Of a stretch of DNA of 64,000 nt, positions 53,049 to 62,917 are shown piece after piece. The notes under the pieces were generated by a model. That model did not search any database, was not told where the DNA came from, and saw only the letters and a program-made list of their open reading frames with translations. The position numbers and the translations under genes were made by a program. Each line of letters starts with the position of its first letter. Position 1 is the stretch's first letter. Source of the stretch: Acetobacter ghanensis (GTDB lineage Bacteria; Pseudomonadota; Alphaproteobacteria; Acetobacterales; Acetobacteraceae); NCBI RefSeq assembly GCF_001499675.1, contig NZ_LN609303.1, positions 62,001 to 126,000 on the forward strand, given 5' to 3'.

Positions 53049-54128
53049 TCAAGTAGCAAAACGTGTGGCGTTGATGTCCCGATGTCGGCGTATGATGATC
53101 CCGTAGACCTCACGGGCGATATAGCGCTTGAGGATACGGATAACCTCAAGTTTGGAATGTCCTTCTGCCACACGTCTGGCAACATAGGCGCGTGTTTTTT
53201 CATCTGTTCGCAGGCGTCCAATCGCGATGATATGCAGGGCGCTGTTAGCCGCCCGATCACCACCTCGGTTCAGACGATGACGAATTGTTTTTCCAGAGGA
53301 CGCCGGAACAGGCGTGACACCGCAAAGGGCAGCGAAGCTGGCCTCTGATTTCAGGCGGTCTGGATTGTCGCCGGCCGTCAGAAGAAGTTGCGCTGCTCCA
53401 TTATAGCCTATGGAATTTCTGGCAATGAGGTCAGGTGCCAGTTCCTCAACAATAGCCTTGATCATCAGATCCAGTTCACCAATTTCGTCATGCAGTTCAA
53501 GGTAGCGACGCGCAAGAGATTTCAGGCTGATCCGATAAGCTGCCTCGATATCGCGATAAGCCGTGAGATCCGGTCGGGAGGCAGCAAGAGTGCGGATCAA
53601 CTGCATGCGGGTCATGGAGCGAAGATGCTCACGCAGGGTATCTGGGGCCGCAATGATGGTGTTCTGGATCATCTGCAGGGAAATCCGTCGTGCACTTACG
53701 GCAGTTTTGCGGCACGCTCTCAAGACCCGGAGTGCTTCCACCATGCCGTCCCTGCGTCGTGGTGTAACGGTGCGTTGGCCTGCAAAGGCGGCGTGCGCTG
53801 CGTTCTGGGCGTCCAGATCATCATTCTTTCCACGCCGACGCCGATCATGTCGATCCGGCGCCGTGACTTCCAGAACTTCAACCTCAGCAGCCTGAAGATA
53901 ACGCAACAGGCCAGCACCATAGCTGCCGGTTGATTCAACACCCACACGCACGAGATCACCTGCGGCTCGCATCCAGGCCAGCATCTGCCGATACCCCTGT
54001 CTTGTCGTGGGGAAACTCTGTGTGCCGATCACATGGTCCTGCTCGTCAACAACGGCTGCAACATGCAGATCCTTGTGGGTGTCGACACCGCCAACAACCT
54101 GACGCAGTCTTTCTTCGTTTTTGTCCAT
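53049..54128 (-). CDS. IS110-family transposase (second type)
   Basis: A 359-residue DEDD recombinase with VVGGVDTHKDLHVAAVVDE, VGVESTGSYGAGLLRYL, RGKNDDLDAQNAAHAAF and the C-terminal ALCGVTPVPASSGKTIRHRL and GGDRAANSALHIIA. Full length. A 3' fragment of the same gene lies inverted at 33908-34294. Confidence 0.93.
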   Translation of the reverse strand: MDKNEERLRQVVGGVDTHKDLHVAAVVDEQDHVIGTQSFPTTRQGYRQMLAWMRAAGDLVRVGVESTGSYGAGLLRYLQAAEVEVLEVTAPDRHDRRRRGKNDDLDAQNAAHAAFAGQRTVTPRRRDGMVEALRVLRACRKTAVSARRISLQMIQNTIIAAPDTLREHLRSMTRMQLIRTLAASRPDLTAYRDIEAAYRISLKSLARRYLELHDEIGELDLMIKAIVEELAPDLIARNSIGYNGAAQLLLTAGDNPDRLKSEASFAALCGVTPVPASSGKTIRHRLNRGGDRAANSALHIIAIGRLRTDEKTRAYVARRVAEGHSKLEVIRILKRYIAREVYGIIIRRHRDINATRFAT

Positions 54129-54412
54129 GACGGTTCCTCGCGCTTCTCTGTCGTGATGGCTAGGCCAAGGTCCGCTGCATGGACAGGACAGTCATGAGAC
54201 CTCATCAGGTCAGGCCCTTCTCGGGTCACAGGCAATGGCCAAGGCATAGCCTTTCCGCGAGGTGCTTCCGGACAGTCGACAGGTCCGTGGAAAGACACAA
54301 CGGTCGATCGGAATACGGGTCAAACCGTTCCGGGCACCTCACAGTGCCAGTCTACCGTGGTCGATCGGAGTGTGAGACAAACCGTCCGGAAGCTAGCGAC
54401 CATCTTCTGACT
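54129..54412. ncRNA. candidate bridge RNA region of the nested IS110 element
   Basis: A 284-base non-coding stretch upstream of the transposase. It contains repeated words (GGTCGATCGGA near 54300 and 54360, and CAAACCGT twice) and several short dyads. IS110-subgroup elements encode the bridge RNA here. The RNA is inferred by position only. Confidence 0.3.
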
Positions 54413-54994
54413 GTCGGAATGGTGGGTCACTTTTCCCTCAGGTCGCCTCTGGCACAGAGCCTGCTCGAGGGCATCCAGCACGAAGTCGGTATGGGCCGTT
54501 GAGGAGACACGCCAGCCCACAATAACCCGTGCGAATACATCAATGATGAAGGCCACATAAACAAAGCCCTGCCAGGTGGAAACGTAAGTAAAATCCGAAA
54601 CCCAGAGTTTGTTGGGGGCTGGTGCATGAAACTGTCGCTGCACCAGATCCTGTGGACAGGGCCGTGCCGGATCGGGCCGTGTGGTTCTGACCCCCTTGCC
54701 ACGAATGACACCTTTCAGTCCCATCCGGCGCATCAGCCGCTCTACCGTACAGCGGGCGACATCCAGACCTTCACGTCTGAGCTGATGCCAGACCTTGCGC
54801 ACTCCATAGACGCAGAAATTATTGTTCCAGACCCTGCGGATTTCATGACATAGCTCGTTGTCTTTCTGGCTGCGCACACAGGGATTTTTCTGTCTCGCCC
54901 GATAAGCATAATAGGCAGATGGTGCAATCGACAGAACCCTGCAGATTGACCCGACACCATATGTCTGCCGATGCTCCTCAATGAAGCGTGTCAT
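54413..54994 (-). pseudogene. IS3 orfB, N-terminal part
   Basis: It starts MTRFIEEHRQTYGVGSICRV and has the HTH_21 region and the first rve block (NKLWVSDFTYVSTWQGFVYV, AFIIDVFARVIVGWRVS). After THHSD the IS110 element begins. Its ATG overlaps the orfA stop (ATGA). Confidence 0.92.
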
Positions 54995-55314
54995 GGTCTG
55001 AAGATGCGGTCGAGCTCCGCCTGGGCAAAATATGCTGACGCCTTGCGCAGGATTTCGTTAGCCTGCCGCAATTCGCGGTTCTCTCGCTCCAGTTGCCTGA
55101 TCTTCTCCCGATCAGGAAGATCACTTACCGCAGATGCATTGGCCCGCTCATGCACACGGGTCCATTTTGACAGCGTGTCAGGATGAATATCCAGCTTTGG
55201 CGCGATCATCATCACTGCGGACCAGCGTGATGGATGGTTCTTCTCTTCCTCCAGAACCATGCAGGCTGCACGTTCACGAAATTCAGGCGGAAAACGCTTC
55301 GATTTGTTGCTCAT
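54991..55314 (-). CDS. IS3 orfA (helix-turn-helix protein)
   Basis: A 107-residue OrfA: KRFPPEFRERAACMVLEEEK (HTH_Tnp_1), DIHPDTLSKWTRVHERAN and a leucine-zipper-like REKIRQLERENRELRQANEI. It normally fuses with OrfB by frameshifting. Confidence 0.92.
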   Translation of the reverse strand: MSNKSKRFPPEFRERAACMVLEEEKNHPSRWSAVMMIAPKLDIHPDTLSKWTRVHERANASAVSDLPDREKIRQLERENRELRQANEILRKASAYFAQAELDRIFRP

Positions 55315-55368
55315 GAATCCTTCTTACCTCTCGGGTCGTTCTGTCTCCACAAAACCCGGGGCAATTCA

Positions 55369-56269
55369 GTTCGCCCTTGCGGTCACGGGAGTAGCGGAAC
55401 CAGGCCGCGGGCGGTGCGGGGCCGCCGAATGGCCGGTCATCGCGCACATAGGTCCACAATCGCCCGGTCACGGTGCGGCTTTTCGCCAGCACTGGTACGG
55501 TAGTGTCGTCGCCATGCAGCCGTTGTGCCGCCAGCACATGGGCACGGACCTGCGCGATCAGCGGCGCCAGGGTGGCGGTGCTGGCACCCACCCAGTCAGC
55601 CAGCGTGGAGGTGTCGAGATCGATCCCTTCGCGGGCAAAGGCCGCGCTCTGGCGGTTCAGCGGCAGGTGATCGGCAAACTTGCCGGTCAGGATCGTCGAC
55701 AGCAGCCATGGCCCGGCGCGGCCCCGGGCGATCGGATGGAAGGGTGCTGGTGGCTGCGTGATGCTCTCGCAGTCCCTGCAGGAGAATTTCTCCCGCACCG
55801 TCTGGATCACCCTGAATTGTCTGGGGACGACTTCCAGCGTCTCGGTCATGCTCTCGCCCAGTTTTGCCAGACGGGATGAACCACAGCATGGGCACTGCAC
55901 GGGGGCCGGGATAACGACCCGTTCGCGCGGCAGAGCCGCAGGGAACGGTCGGCGCGCCGGGCGCTGCCGCCCAACATCCGTTTCCGATGCCCTGGCCACG
56001 GTCCCTGGCACGTTGGCGGGATCGTCTTCGGCGATCGCCGTTTCCAGATCCTCAAGTTCGAGTTCCAACTGCTCAAGCAGGCGTCGGCCGCGCTCAGAAG
56101 ACGCACCGAAGCGATCCTGCCGCATCTTTGCGATCAGCAATTTCAGATGCGCGACCATCGCCTCGGCACCCGTTGCGCGCCGTTCAGCCTCCTGACGGGC
56201 CACCTCGGACGCTGCCAGGGCCACCCGCAGGTGATCGATCTCCGATATCGCGGTCTCCATACTGCCCAT
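55369..56269 (-). pseudogene. IS66 tnpC, N-terminal part
   Basis: It starts at MGSMETAISEIDHLRVAL (56269) with the leucine-zipper region, the zinc-finger region (VIPAPVQCPCCGSSRLAKLG and CRDCE) and the beginning of the DDE core (RLHGDDTTVPVLAKSRTVTG). It is cut after DRKGE by the IS3. Confidence 0.92.
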
Positions 56270-56309
56270 GACAGCATGGATCGGCCCTGCTGTGTACCGA
56301 AAAATGCGT

Positions 56310-56657
56310 TCAGCCTGCCAGTTCCGGCCGCCATGTGCGTTGCGGGTGCCGCCAGTCGATGCCTTCAAGCAGGTAACCCAGCTGCGCGGGTGATAGCGCA
56401 ACAACGCCCTCTGCGGGCGATGGCCAGATGAAGCGGCCTTTCTCCAGCCGTTTGGCGTAGAGCGACATGCCCAGCCCGTCGTGCCAGAGCACTTTCAGCA
56501 GATCTCCACGTCGCCCCCGAAAGGCAAACAGGTCCCCCGCATGGGGATTGCGTCCCAGGGCCTCCTGAACCTTCAGGGCCAGACCCGGCATGCCGAGCCG
56601 CATGTCTGTCGCACCCGTTGCCAGCCAGACCTGGACACCGGAAGGAACCGGGATCAT
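56310..56657 (-). CDS. IS66 TnpB accessory protein (Orf2)
   Basis: A 115-residue protein with the family signature VWLATGATDMRLGMPGLALK, GDLFAFRGRRGDLLKVLWHD and GMSLYAKRLEKGRFIWP. It overlaps tnpA by four bases. Intact. Confidence 0.94.
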   Translation of the reverse strand: MIPVPSGVQVWLATGATDMRLGMPGLALKVQEALGRNPHAGDLFAFRGRRGDLLKVLWHDGLGMSLYAKRLEKGRFIWPSPAEGVVALSPAQLGYLLEGIDWRHPQRTWRPELAG

Positions 56658-57070
56658 GGACGCAGCAGCATGATCAGGCGTTCGACCCTCTCGGGTGGAA
56701 CATCGTGACCAAAACGCAGGATGCTGCCATCGCGGAATGTAATTTCCATCTGGCCTGGCGCCTGGCCTTCCTGCGCAACGGGTTCTGCCAGTCTGACAGG
56801 CACAAGGTATCCCTCTTCAGGCCGTCTGCTGCGCCGACGGCACTCCTGCCGCCAGCGGTAGAGAAGACTGACATGGATCCCATGCTGGCGGGCCACTTCA
56901 CGAACGGGAAGGCCGCTTTCGAAAGAGGCTTCTACAACCTTGGAGCGAAAAGCGGACGTATAGGCCCGTCGGCGTTCTCCCACAATCTCGATTGCCGCAT
57001 GGTTTCTCCGGGCAGTCGCTGCGACACTCGCTGCGACCGTCTCGTGTTCATTCTCGATAAAATCGTCCAT
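56654..57070 (-). CDS. IS66 TnpA accessory protein (Orf1)
   Basis: A 138-residue protein with the transposase_8-like HTH (RRAYTSAFRSKVVEASFESG, LPVREVARQHGIHVSLLYRW) and a C-terminal MEITFRDGSILRFGHDVP. Intact. Confidence 0.92.
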   Translation of the reverse strand: MDDFIENEHETVAASVAATARRNHAAIEIVGERRRAYTSAFRSKVVEASFESGLPVREVARQHGIHVSLLYRWRQECRRRSRRPEEGYLVPVRLAEPVAQEGQAPGQMEITFRDGSILRFGHDVPPERVERLIMLLRP

Positions 57071-57143
57071 GCATAGAAGAAAATATCCGACCCTGTCGGT
57101 CTACAAGGTGGCTCCTACCGGATGCTTACGGTAAACCCGGGTC

Positions 57144-57164
57144 AGTTCTCAGTGAAAATCAACA
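57144..57164. repeat. fourth copy of the 21-bp terminal repeat
   Basis: Same sequence as 33887-33907 and 47540-47560, preceded here by GGTAAACCCGGGTC, which may be the natural inner part of that terminus. It adjoins the IS66 end and marks the left border of the glycan cassette. Confidence 0.6.
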
Positions 57165-57248
57165 CCTCTTGTGATATCTCCGCGTCGAGCATAGTATCTC
57201 TTAATGCTATAAAGCCACTAACATTCGTGGCTTTCTGGAATTTTACTT

Positions 57249-59363
57249 ATGGATCAATTATTTATGCCACACACCAAGCAAGCTACTGATACAGAATATG
57301 AGTTTGCTTGTTTGCCGGGGCCCAACACGCTAACCGTAGCGGGGCGTTCCGAGCTGAATGCAAAAAAACAGTCTGCCAATCTGGACAAAGCATTTCCGCC
57401 CGATACCGATAGGCTCCGCCCGCTGATTGAGCAGGCAGATATCATTTCTTTTGATGTGTTCGACACTCTATTGATCCGCCCCTTTGTTAACCCCACGGAT
57501 GTTTTTTTGATAATAGAACGGCGCACCGGAATCATCGGGTTTCATGATGCGCGCGTCCAAGCTGAAATAGCCGCAAGAGAAAAGTATTACGCCCGCAGCG
57601 GGACTGCCGAAGTCACGCTAGAGCATATCTACACAGAACTCAATCTTCCCGACACCGGCATTGCGTGCATGAGTATACCTGATTTGCTGCAGTTGGAGAT
57701 CGATACTGAGAAGGCGTTGCTGACACGCTCGCCCACTGTTAGCGAGATCTATGATCTTGCATGCGCCATGGGCAAGACGGTGATCGCCATTTCTGACATG
57801 TATCTGCCAGAGCAGGTAATTCTGAGTATACTAGAAGACAACAATCTCCCTGTTTCACGGGCATTCGTTTCGTGCAGCTACAAGGCCGCTAAGCATGAAG
57901 GCAAGTTGTATAGTCTAGTCGCCAAGACCATGGGTGTAGAACCGTCACGAATTCTACATTTTGGTGACAATTTCAAGTCGGACTGCTTTGCGGCGTTGGA
58001 AGCCGGAGTGGCCGGATATTACCTGCCCTCACTCTACGATCGAGTCTATCATGACACCCGCTACAATCAGAGGGCTATTTCGCAGCTTTGCCAGCGCAGT
58101 TCCGCCAACAAAGGAGCTAAGAAAAACCTATTTGCCTCAGCAGTTGTTGCATATATGGCGCGCTTCAAGGCCGCGCATTCTCAGGCTTCGATGGCAGAAC
58201 AGTTCGGTGCCATGTACGGCGGGCCGCTGGTGGCTGGGTTTGCCACCTGGATGAACGCGGTGATGCAAGCCGACAAGGTCAAACATCTCCGACTGGCCAC
58301 ACGCGACGGCTATATTACTAAGGAGATATGGGGCAGGCTCGGTTTTTCAGGCATTGCCTCGATCATGCAGAGCTCGCGACGCCTGACGCTAATGCCAGCG
58401 CTCTACAGTGCATTTGAAAAGGAGATCGGCTCGCTCCTCAATACCAGCACGGCCTGCACACTACGTGAATGCTTTGCTAGGCTTACCCTCGGCAAAGAAG
58501 AGCAGGAATTGCTCGAGGTGCTAGGCAAACTCATTCCGCTTGACCGCGTAATCGATAGCCCAGCGAAAGCCTCTGCAGCCCTAAAGGCGCTCAAGGATTG
58601 CGAGAGCATTATCAAACGCATCGCCGCAGCAGAGATGGAGGCTTACAAGGCATATCTTGCGGCTGAAGGCTTCGATCCACAGCATGACGCCATGGCCGAT
58701 TGCGGCTGGGCCTTGTCCTCCCAACGCCGGACTGAATATATGTTCGGCGAGGAGTTCCGGGGCTATTATATCGGCACGCTCGAACATGCCCATATGCACG
58801 ACAAAATACGCTCCTTCCTTTTCCATAAAGGAGAGAACAAAGCATGGGTCGAGATTGCTGAGCGGGGCGTCGAATTGCTCGAATTGCCCTTTGCTTCCCT
58901 AGAGCCGCAGGTTTGCCGGTTTGAAAAAACCGGAGACAGCGTCAAGCCTGTATTGCTAGCGAATGAACCACAATATGATTTCGTGCGCACGGTCTTTATC
59001 CAGCAAATGCAGGAACAGATCAGAAGTTTCGCTGATTTTATTAATCCGCTGGTAAGTATGCTGACGCTTGATGAATTGCGCGAAGGGCTATTTATACTAT
59101 TCGAGGCACTTGTGAAATACCCAACACCGTATGAATATCATGGGCTCGCGACATTGCCGCATAGCCGTGAACTTGGTGCTTCAGAATTCGCCACCATCGG
59201 CACATTCTGGGTTGTTGAAGACACCCAAGGCACAAACCAGATACATAATTCCGGGTGGCGTGATTATATTCGGCTGGGCTGGATGTCACTTAAGCAGGCA
59301 GGGCCTGCCATCACCTGGATGAAAATAAAGCGCGTACTGCGGCGGAAGCTGAAGTACGCTTAA
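57249..59363 (+). CDS. large HAD-superfamily protein with a C-terminal glycan-locus domain
   Basis: A 704-residue protein. Residues 60-270 form a complete HAD hydrolase: ISFDVFDTLLIRPF (nucleophile Asp), VIAISDMYLP, Lys in SYKAAKHEGKLY, and LHFGDNFKSDCFAALEAG. Residues 330-700 form a second domain with RLATRDGYITKEIW and MADCGWALSSQR, which recurs at the N-terminus of the glycosyltransferase at 60890-62917. Such proteins occur in polysaccharide loci, where they may handle sugar or glycerol phosphates. Function inferred from context. Confidence 0.75.
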   Translation: MDQLFMPHTKQATDTEYEFACLPGPNTLTVAGRSELNAKKQSANLDKAFPPDTDRLRPLIEQADIISFDVFDTLLIRPFVNPTDVFLIIERRTGIIGFHDARVQAEIAAREKYYARSGTAEVTLEHIYTELNLPDTGIACMSIPDLLQLEIDTEKALLTRSPTVSEIYDLACAMGKTVIAISDMYLPEQVILSILEDNNLPVSRAFVSCSYKAAKHEGKLYSLVAKTMGVEPSRILHFGDNFKSDCFAALEAGVAGYYLPSLYDRVYHDTRYNQRAISQLCQRSSANKGAKKNLFASAVVAYMARFKAAHSQASMAEQFGAMYGGPLVAGFATWMNAVMQADKVKHLRLATRDGYITKEIWGRLGFSGIASIMQSSRRLTLMPALYSAFEKEIGSLLNTSTACTLRECFARLTLGKEEQELLEVLGKLIPLDRVIDSPAKASAALKALKDCESIIKRIAAAEMEAYKAYLAAEGFDPQHDAMADCGWALSSQRRTEYMFGEEFRGYYIGTLEHAHMHDKIRSFLFHKGENKAWVEIAERGVELLELPFASLEPQVCRFEKTGDSVKPVLLANEPQYDFVRTVFIQQMQEQIRSFADFINPLVSMLTLDELREGLFILFEALVKYPTPYEYHGLATLPHSRELGASEFATIGTFWVVEDTQGTNQIHNSGWRDYIRLGWMSLKQAGPAITWMKIKRVLRRKLKYA

Positions 59364-59624
59364 ACCAAGCTCCTGCCAGAAAAGCTACCAGAGTAGCAGT
59401 TAGCACCAAACCGAGGCAGCACAAGTCGATCGCCGCTCCAAAACGCCTGTACCCGCCCATCATGGAGTGTCCCAACATGGCGATGGCTGGTCAGTTCAAA
59501 ACCAAGCCAAACCACTCGGCACGAGCGACATCACGCTGAGTATAACGTGGCCATCGGATAAAGTATCGGCTCAGGTCAAGACTTGCTCTATAGGTCCATT
59601 ATAATGTAAAATCTAAGAATATTA
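59364..59624. other. gap between the two HAD genes
   Basis: No assigned gene. One frame overlapping the end of the first HAD gene stays open to a stop near 59540 and reads, for example, APKRLYPPIMECPNMAMAGQ, with no recognised homology or start. It may be a decayed gene or an old insertion scar. The last 40 bases are AT-rich. Confidence 0.4.
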
Positions 59625-60893
59625 TTGTTTTGTAACCTTGTGTTGTCTGGGCGGCTGAAGTTGGAAAACGAAATATCTCGTTTGCAAAGAGAGTTAAATT
59701 CAGTATATAATTCAAAGAGTTGGATGCTAACAAGCCCAGTCAGAGCATTGTCGAAATCCATTTTTGGGGACTGGAATAGCACACGCCGTAAAATAATCAG
59801 ACGAATTCTGCAGCGGAGGAACAATGCTACGATAAATGCGATACCGCTCCGTTTGCATTCTGCACCGGCCATCGAGGCCATTGTATCGCAGCGATTTGGC
59901 ACGACAAAATTCACGGTCGTGGATGAGAGGCACAATTTTAGCGCGCCCAGCTTCTGTAGGGAGATGCTTTTTCTTAAGTCCGAGATAGGCCAGAACACTG
60001 CTGGTCATGATATTGAGCCCATCACTACCATTTTTTCATCTTATCCCGCGCCGATTTCTGGCGATATAACCCGCATCGAATGGTTGACCCAGAATTACGA
60101 TCTGGCAGTGGACTGGTTTATGCGTGCCCTCTCAGGTATGGAGGTCATGTCGTGCGATGTATTTGATACGGTCATGCTGCGGCATAACGAATCTGAGGCA
60201 GAACGAAATTTTCATATATGTGAATATATTGTTCAGACACTGCGTGATACTGCCATTGGCGCGCCATTGAAGCATGTTGACGCTGAAGCGCTTTTGCTTA
60301 TGCGAGCGTCAGCCATGAATCTTACTTATGGAGCCCGTCCGGCTGTGCAAGGCTGCCGTGAAGGCTCAATCAAAGATGTCGTGACCAATATCGCCCTAAC
60401 CATTGGAGGGGGGAGCGAGCTGGCCTCCAGAATGCTGGAATGCGAGTTGGATTATGAGGCGACTCACTGCCTTTTCTCCAATGCGCCGCTCATTGAAGCC
60501 ATGTGCCGGTTTAAGAGGCTGGGCGGCAAGGTGCTGTTGGTCAGCGATATGTATTTACACCAGGAGCATATCAGGGTGCTGTTGTCCAAGGTCGCACCTA
60601 ATTCGTTGCCACATATCGACAATATCTACAGCTCAGCCGACACTGTAATTTCAAAGCGCAGCGGTTTGCTCTTTCCGCGTCTGGCGCAGATGGGAGCCTT
60701 CCCCCCCTGCGCGACCCTGCATATTGGCGACTCATTCTCCTCCGACATTCAGAAAGCCCGCGAAGCCGGCATGAACGCCCTGTATCTTCCAATTTTTCGC
60801 CATGAACTGCGGATGCGCCAAGCGTCACTGGCACGGATGATCCAGACATTCGACAGAGTAGGAGTGGATATTCGCACTTGGGCTAAGGTATGA
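59625..60893 (+). CDS. HAD-superfamily protein with N-terminal coiled coil
   Basis: About 422 residues. It opens with a coiled coil (LKLENEISRLQRELNSVYNS) and the SKSWMLTSPVRALSK motif common next to glycosyltransferase domains. The HAD domain (about 180-410) has VMSCDVFDTVMLRH, VLLVSDMYLHQEHI, a Lys in ISKRSGLLF and LHIGDSFSSDIQKAREAG. No good start is seen: the frame opens at TTG 59625 after AT-rich DNA, so the 5' end may be lost. It overlaps the next gene by four bases. Confidence 0.7.
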   Translation: MFCNLVLSGRLKLENEISRLQRELNSVYNSKSWMLTSPVRALSKSIFGDWNSTRRKIIRRILQRRNNATINAIPLRLHSAPAIEAIVSQRFGTTKFTVVDERHNFSAPSFCREMLFLKSEIGQNTAGHDIEPITTIFSSYPAPISGDITRIEWLTQNYDLAVDWFMRALSGMEVMSCDVFDTVMLRHNESEAERNFHICEYIVQTLRDTAIGAPLKHVDAEALLLMRASAMNLTYGARPAVQGCREGSIKDVVTNIALTIGGGSELASRMLECELDYEATHCLFSNAPLIEAMCRFKRLGGKVLLVSDMYLHQEHIRVLLSKVAPNSLPHIDNIYSSADTVISKRSGLLFPRLAQMGAFPPCATLHIGDSFSSDIQKAREAGMNALYLPIFRHELRMRQASLARMIQTFDRVGVDIRTWAKV

Positions 60894-62917
60894 CAATGAC
60901 CAGCAACATGATTAACACTAAAGACACGGCGAAATACCGGTTTGGTAAGGAGGTTTTGGGGCCCGTCATCGCCCAATACCTACAGGATCTTTATCAATCT
61001 TGCCTGTATTATGAGCGCGAGCATCGCGCCAAGATCTTATTCATGACCCGTGCTGGGCTGAGGATCCATCAGGCGCTTGGTGTTTATCTATCCCGCATCG
61101 GCCTGAGTATTCCTGAGGATTGGGAATTCCTGTGGGCTTCCCGCATGATGATCGCCAAGGGGATCTGGTCGCGCAATCCTCGCTTGTCGTGCGACTTGTT
61201 CAACGACGCGTTCAGCTACACGAAGCTCGAGACGGCCCGCCAATGTCTTCTAGGGATATTTGAACCTACTAAGGAGACCCACGCGGCCACATTCGACGCC
61301 GCTGATTGGCATTGGACTGCGGAGCGCCTCCATCTCGGAGATATGATTTATAATCATGCTCCCAACACGAAGGATATGACGGAGTACCTCAAAAAGCAAT
61401 CGCAGCTATTCCAGGAGAAGCTTGAGGGACTGCTGACAGGACGCAAAAACGCGGTTTTGGTTGATACCGGATGGGTCGGCACCAGCCAGCGAATGCTGCA
61501 CAAGGCCATACCCGAGATTACTTGGTGGGGGCTCTATTTTGGTCTCTCAGGTAGTGATGGCGATGACCGCAGTCATTGGCCATGGGCGAAAGGCTTGGTA
61601 TTTCAGGCTGACAAGGTGGACCCGGAAAAGCCTGAAACAAGCGTGATTAGCCATCGTCATTTAATCGAGGATCTGTTCGAAACCTTGGCACCAAGTGTGG
61701 AGTCCTATACACGCAAATCCGATGGCACGATTTCTGCAGATGTGGAAGCGCAGAATCTCCGAGCCTTGGAGGATGATAGTCGCTCCCCTCTTTATTCCGG
61801 CGTGTTAGCTTATTTAGAGGCCGCTCCGGCAAATCCCTTCGCCGTGACAATGGCAGCCAAGGCAGCCTGGAAGCGTTTGAGTCAGTTCCTGCTTATGCCC
61901 ACCCGGCAGGATGCCGAGATGTTGCTGGATCAGCGGCGCTCCGCCGATCTGGGCCGACGCTTCACGGTGTCGGTGCTGATTCCGCCTGACAATGGCGAAA
62001 CATACAAGGAGCGACTGAACAAAGCCATTTGGCAAGCCGGTCAGGTCGCCTTGGAATATGATGAAGATATCGCCGCTTCCGTCCAGCGTAAGCTGTTCGA
62101 CCTGCCTTATACGGTGCCCAAGCCCAAAGTTTTGCCTGGGCTCTACTCCTCCCCCATACCTACCGTTGCCGTGATCACCCGGACGATGGACCGACCGCTG
62201 TTCCTACGCCGTGCTCTTCAAAGTGTGTCATGCCAGTCTTTTAAGGACTATATTCATGTCGTGGTGTGTGATGGCGGCGACATTGAGTTTGTGAAGAAGA
62301 CTATTGCTGACGCAAATATTGACCACAGCAAGATCAAGCTGGTGGACTGCATCGAGAATCGAGGTATGGAGGCCGCATCTAACCTTGGCATTGCAAATTC
62401 CGAATCGGAGTTCGTTATCATACATGACGACGACGATACATGGGAGCCGGACTTCTTGACTGAGACCGTTGTTTTCCTTAACTCAAAGGCCGGACAGCAA
62501 TATGGCGGTGTTATCACGCAGGCGCTTCATGTGTCCGAGAGTGTGCATCCGGACGGCATCCATATCCACGGAGCCCGGCTGTACCGCGATGATTTTTTCG
62601 CACCTACCCTTGACGATATGACAAAGAGCAACACTTTTGCGCCAATTTCCTTCCTTTTCAGACGCACAGCCTATGATAAAGTAGGGGGATTTAACGAGAA
62701 ATTTCCGGTTCTTGGAGATTGGGACTTTAATCTCAAATTTCTTTCGTCATTCGATATCGGCTATATAAAGAAGCCGCTTGCAAACTATCATCACCGGGAT
62801 GTTCAGGACGTCGAGTTATTCGGAAACACCGTCGTCGCAGGCATTGATAAACATGTTGAATACACGCCTATCTTACGAAATAAAATAGCACGAAGAAGCA
62901 GAGGTCGGAATGTCTAA
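60890..62917 (+). CDS. family 2 glycosyltransferase fused to the HAD-associated domain
   Basis: A 675-residue protein. Residues 1-400 match the second domain of the 704-residue protein (ILFMTRAGLRIHQALG, NAVLVDTGWVGTSQRMLHK). Residues 420-670 form a GT-A glycosyltransferase: PTVAVITRTMDRPLFLRRAL, the DxD region IHDDDDTWEPDFL and FNEKFPVLGDWDFNLKFL. It probably adds a sugar to a surface glycan. The start overlaps the HAD gene (ATGA) and the end overlaps the sulfotransferase gene by eight bases. Confidence 0.82.
   Translation: MTMTSNMINTKDTAKYRFGKEVLGPVIAQYLQDLYQSCLYYEREHRAKILFMTRAGLRIHQALGVYLSRIGLSIPEDWEFLWASRMMIAKGIWSRNPRLSCDLFNDAFSYTKLETARQCLLGIFEPTKETHAATFDAADWHWTAERLHLGDMIYNHAPNTKDMTEYLKKQSQLFQEKLEGLLTGRKNAVLVDTGWVGTSQRMLHKAIPEITWWGLYFGLSGSDGDDRSHWPWAKGLVFQADKVDPEKPETSVISHRHLIEDLFETLAPSVESYTRKSDGTISADVEAQNLRALEDDSRSPLYSGVLAYLEAAPANPFAVTMAAKAAWKRLSQFLLMPTRQDAEMLLDQRRSADLGRRFTVSVLIPPDNGETYKERLNKAIWQAGQVALEYDEDIAASVQRKLFDLPYTVPKPKVLPGLYSSPIPTVAVITRTMDRPLFLRRALQSVSCQSFKDYIHVVVCDGGDIEFVKKTIADANIDHSKIKLVDCIENRGMEAASNLGIANSESEFVIIHDDDDTWEPDFLTETVVFLNSKAGQQYGGVITQALHVSESVHPDGIHIHGARLYRDDFFAPTLDDMTKSNTFAPISFLFRRTAYDKVGGFNEKFPVLGDWDFNLKFLSSFDIGYIKKPLANYHHRDVQDVELFGNTVVAGIDKHVEYTPILRNKIARRSRGRNV

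Larger units (their letters stand above)
53033..54412 (-). mobile_element. IS110-family element (IS110 subgroup) nested in IS3 orfB
   Basis: About 1380 bp between the two halves of orfB, with no target duplication. The transposase has a 284-base non-coding 5' flank (54129-54412) and only 16 bases at its 3' side. In the IS110 subgroup the bridge RNA lies in this 5' flank, unlike the IS1111-type copies at 32487 and 46140. Confidence 0.85.
52684..55368 (-). mobile_element. IS3-family element inserted in IS66 tnpC
   Basis: The ends are perfect inverted repeats starting TGAATTGCCCCGGG and ending in GGGGCAATTCA, with the TG...CA termini of the family. A 3-bp target duplication (gtt) is at 52681-52683 and 55369-55371. 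It carries orfA and orfB; orfB is interrupted by an IS110 element. Confidence 0.92.
51964..57129 (-). mobile_element. IS66-family element, split by a nested IS3
   Basis: Both ends start GTAAGCATCCGG (51964 onward; reverse complement ending at 57129). It carries tnpA, tnpB and tnpC on the minus strand; tnpC is interrupted at 52684-55368. The flanking 8-mers (caaggaaa, ggtaaacc) do not match, so the flanks have recombined since insertion. Confidence 0.88.
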
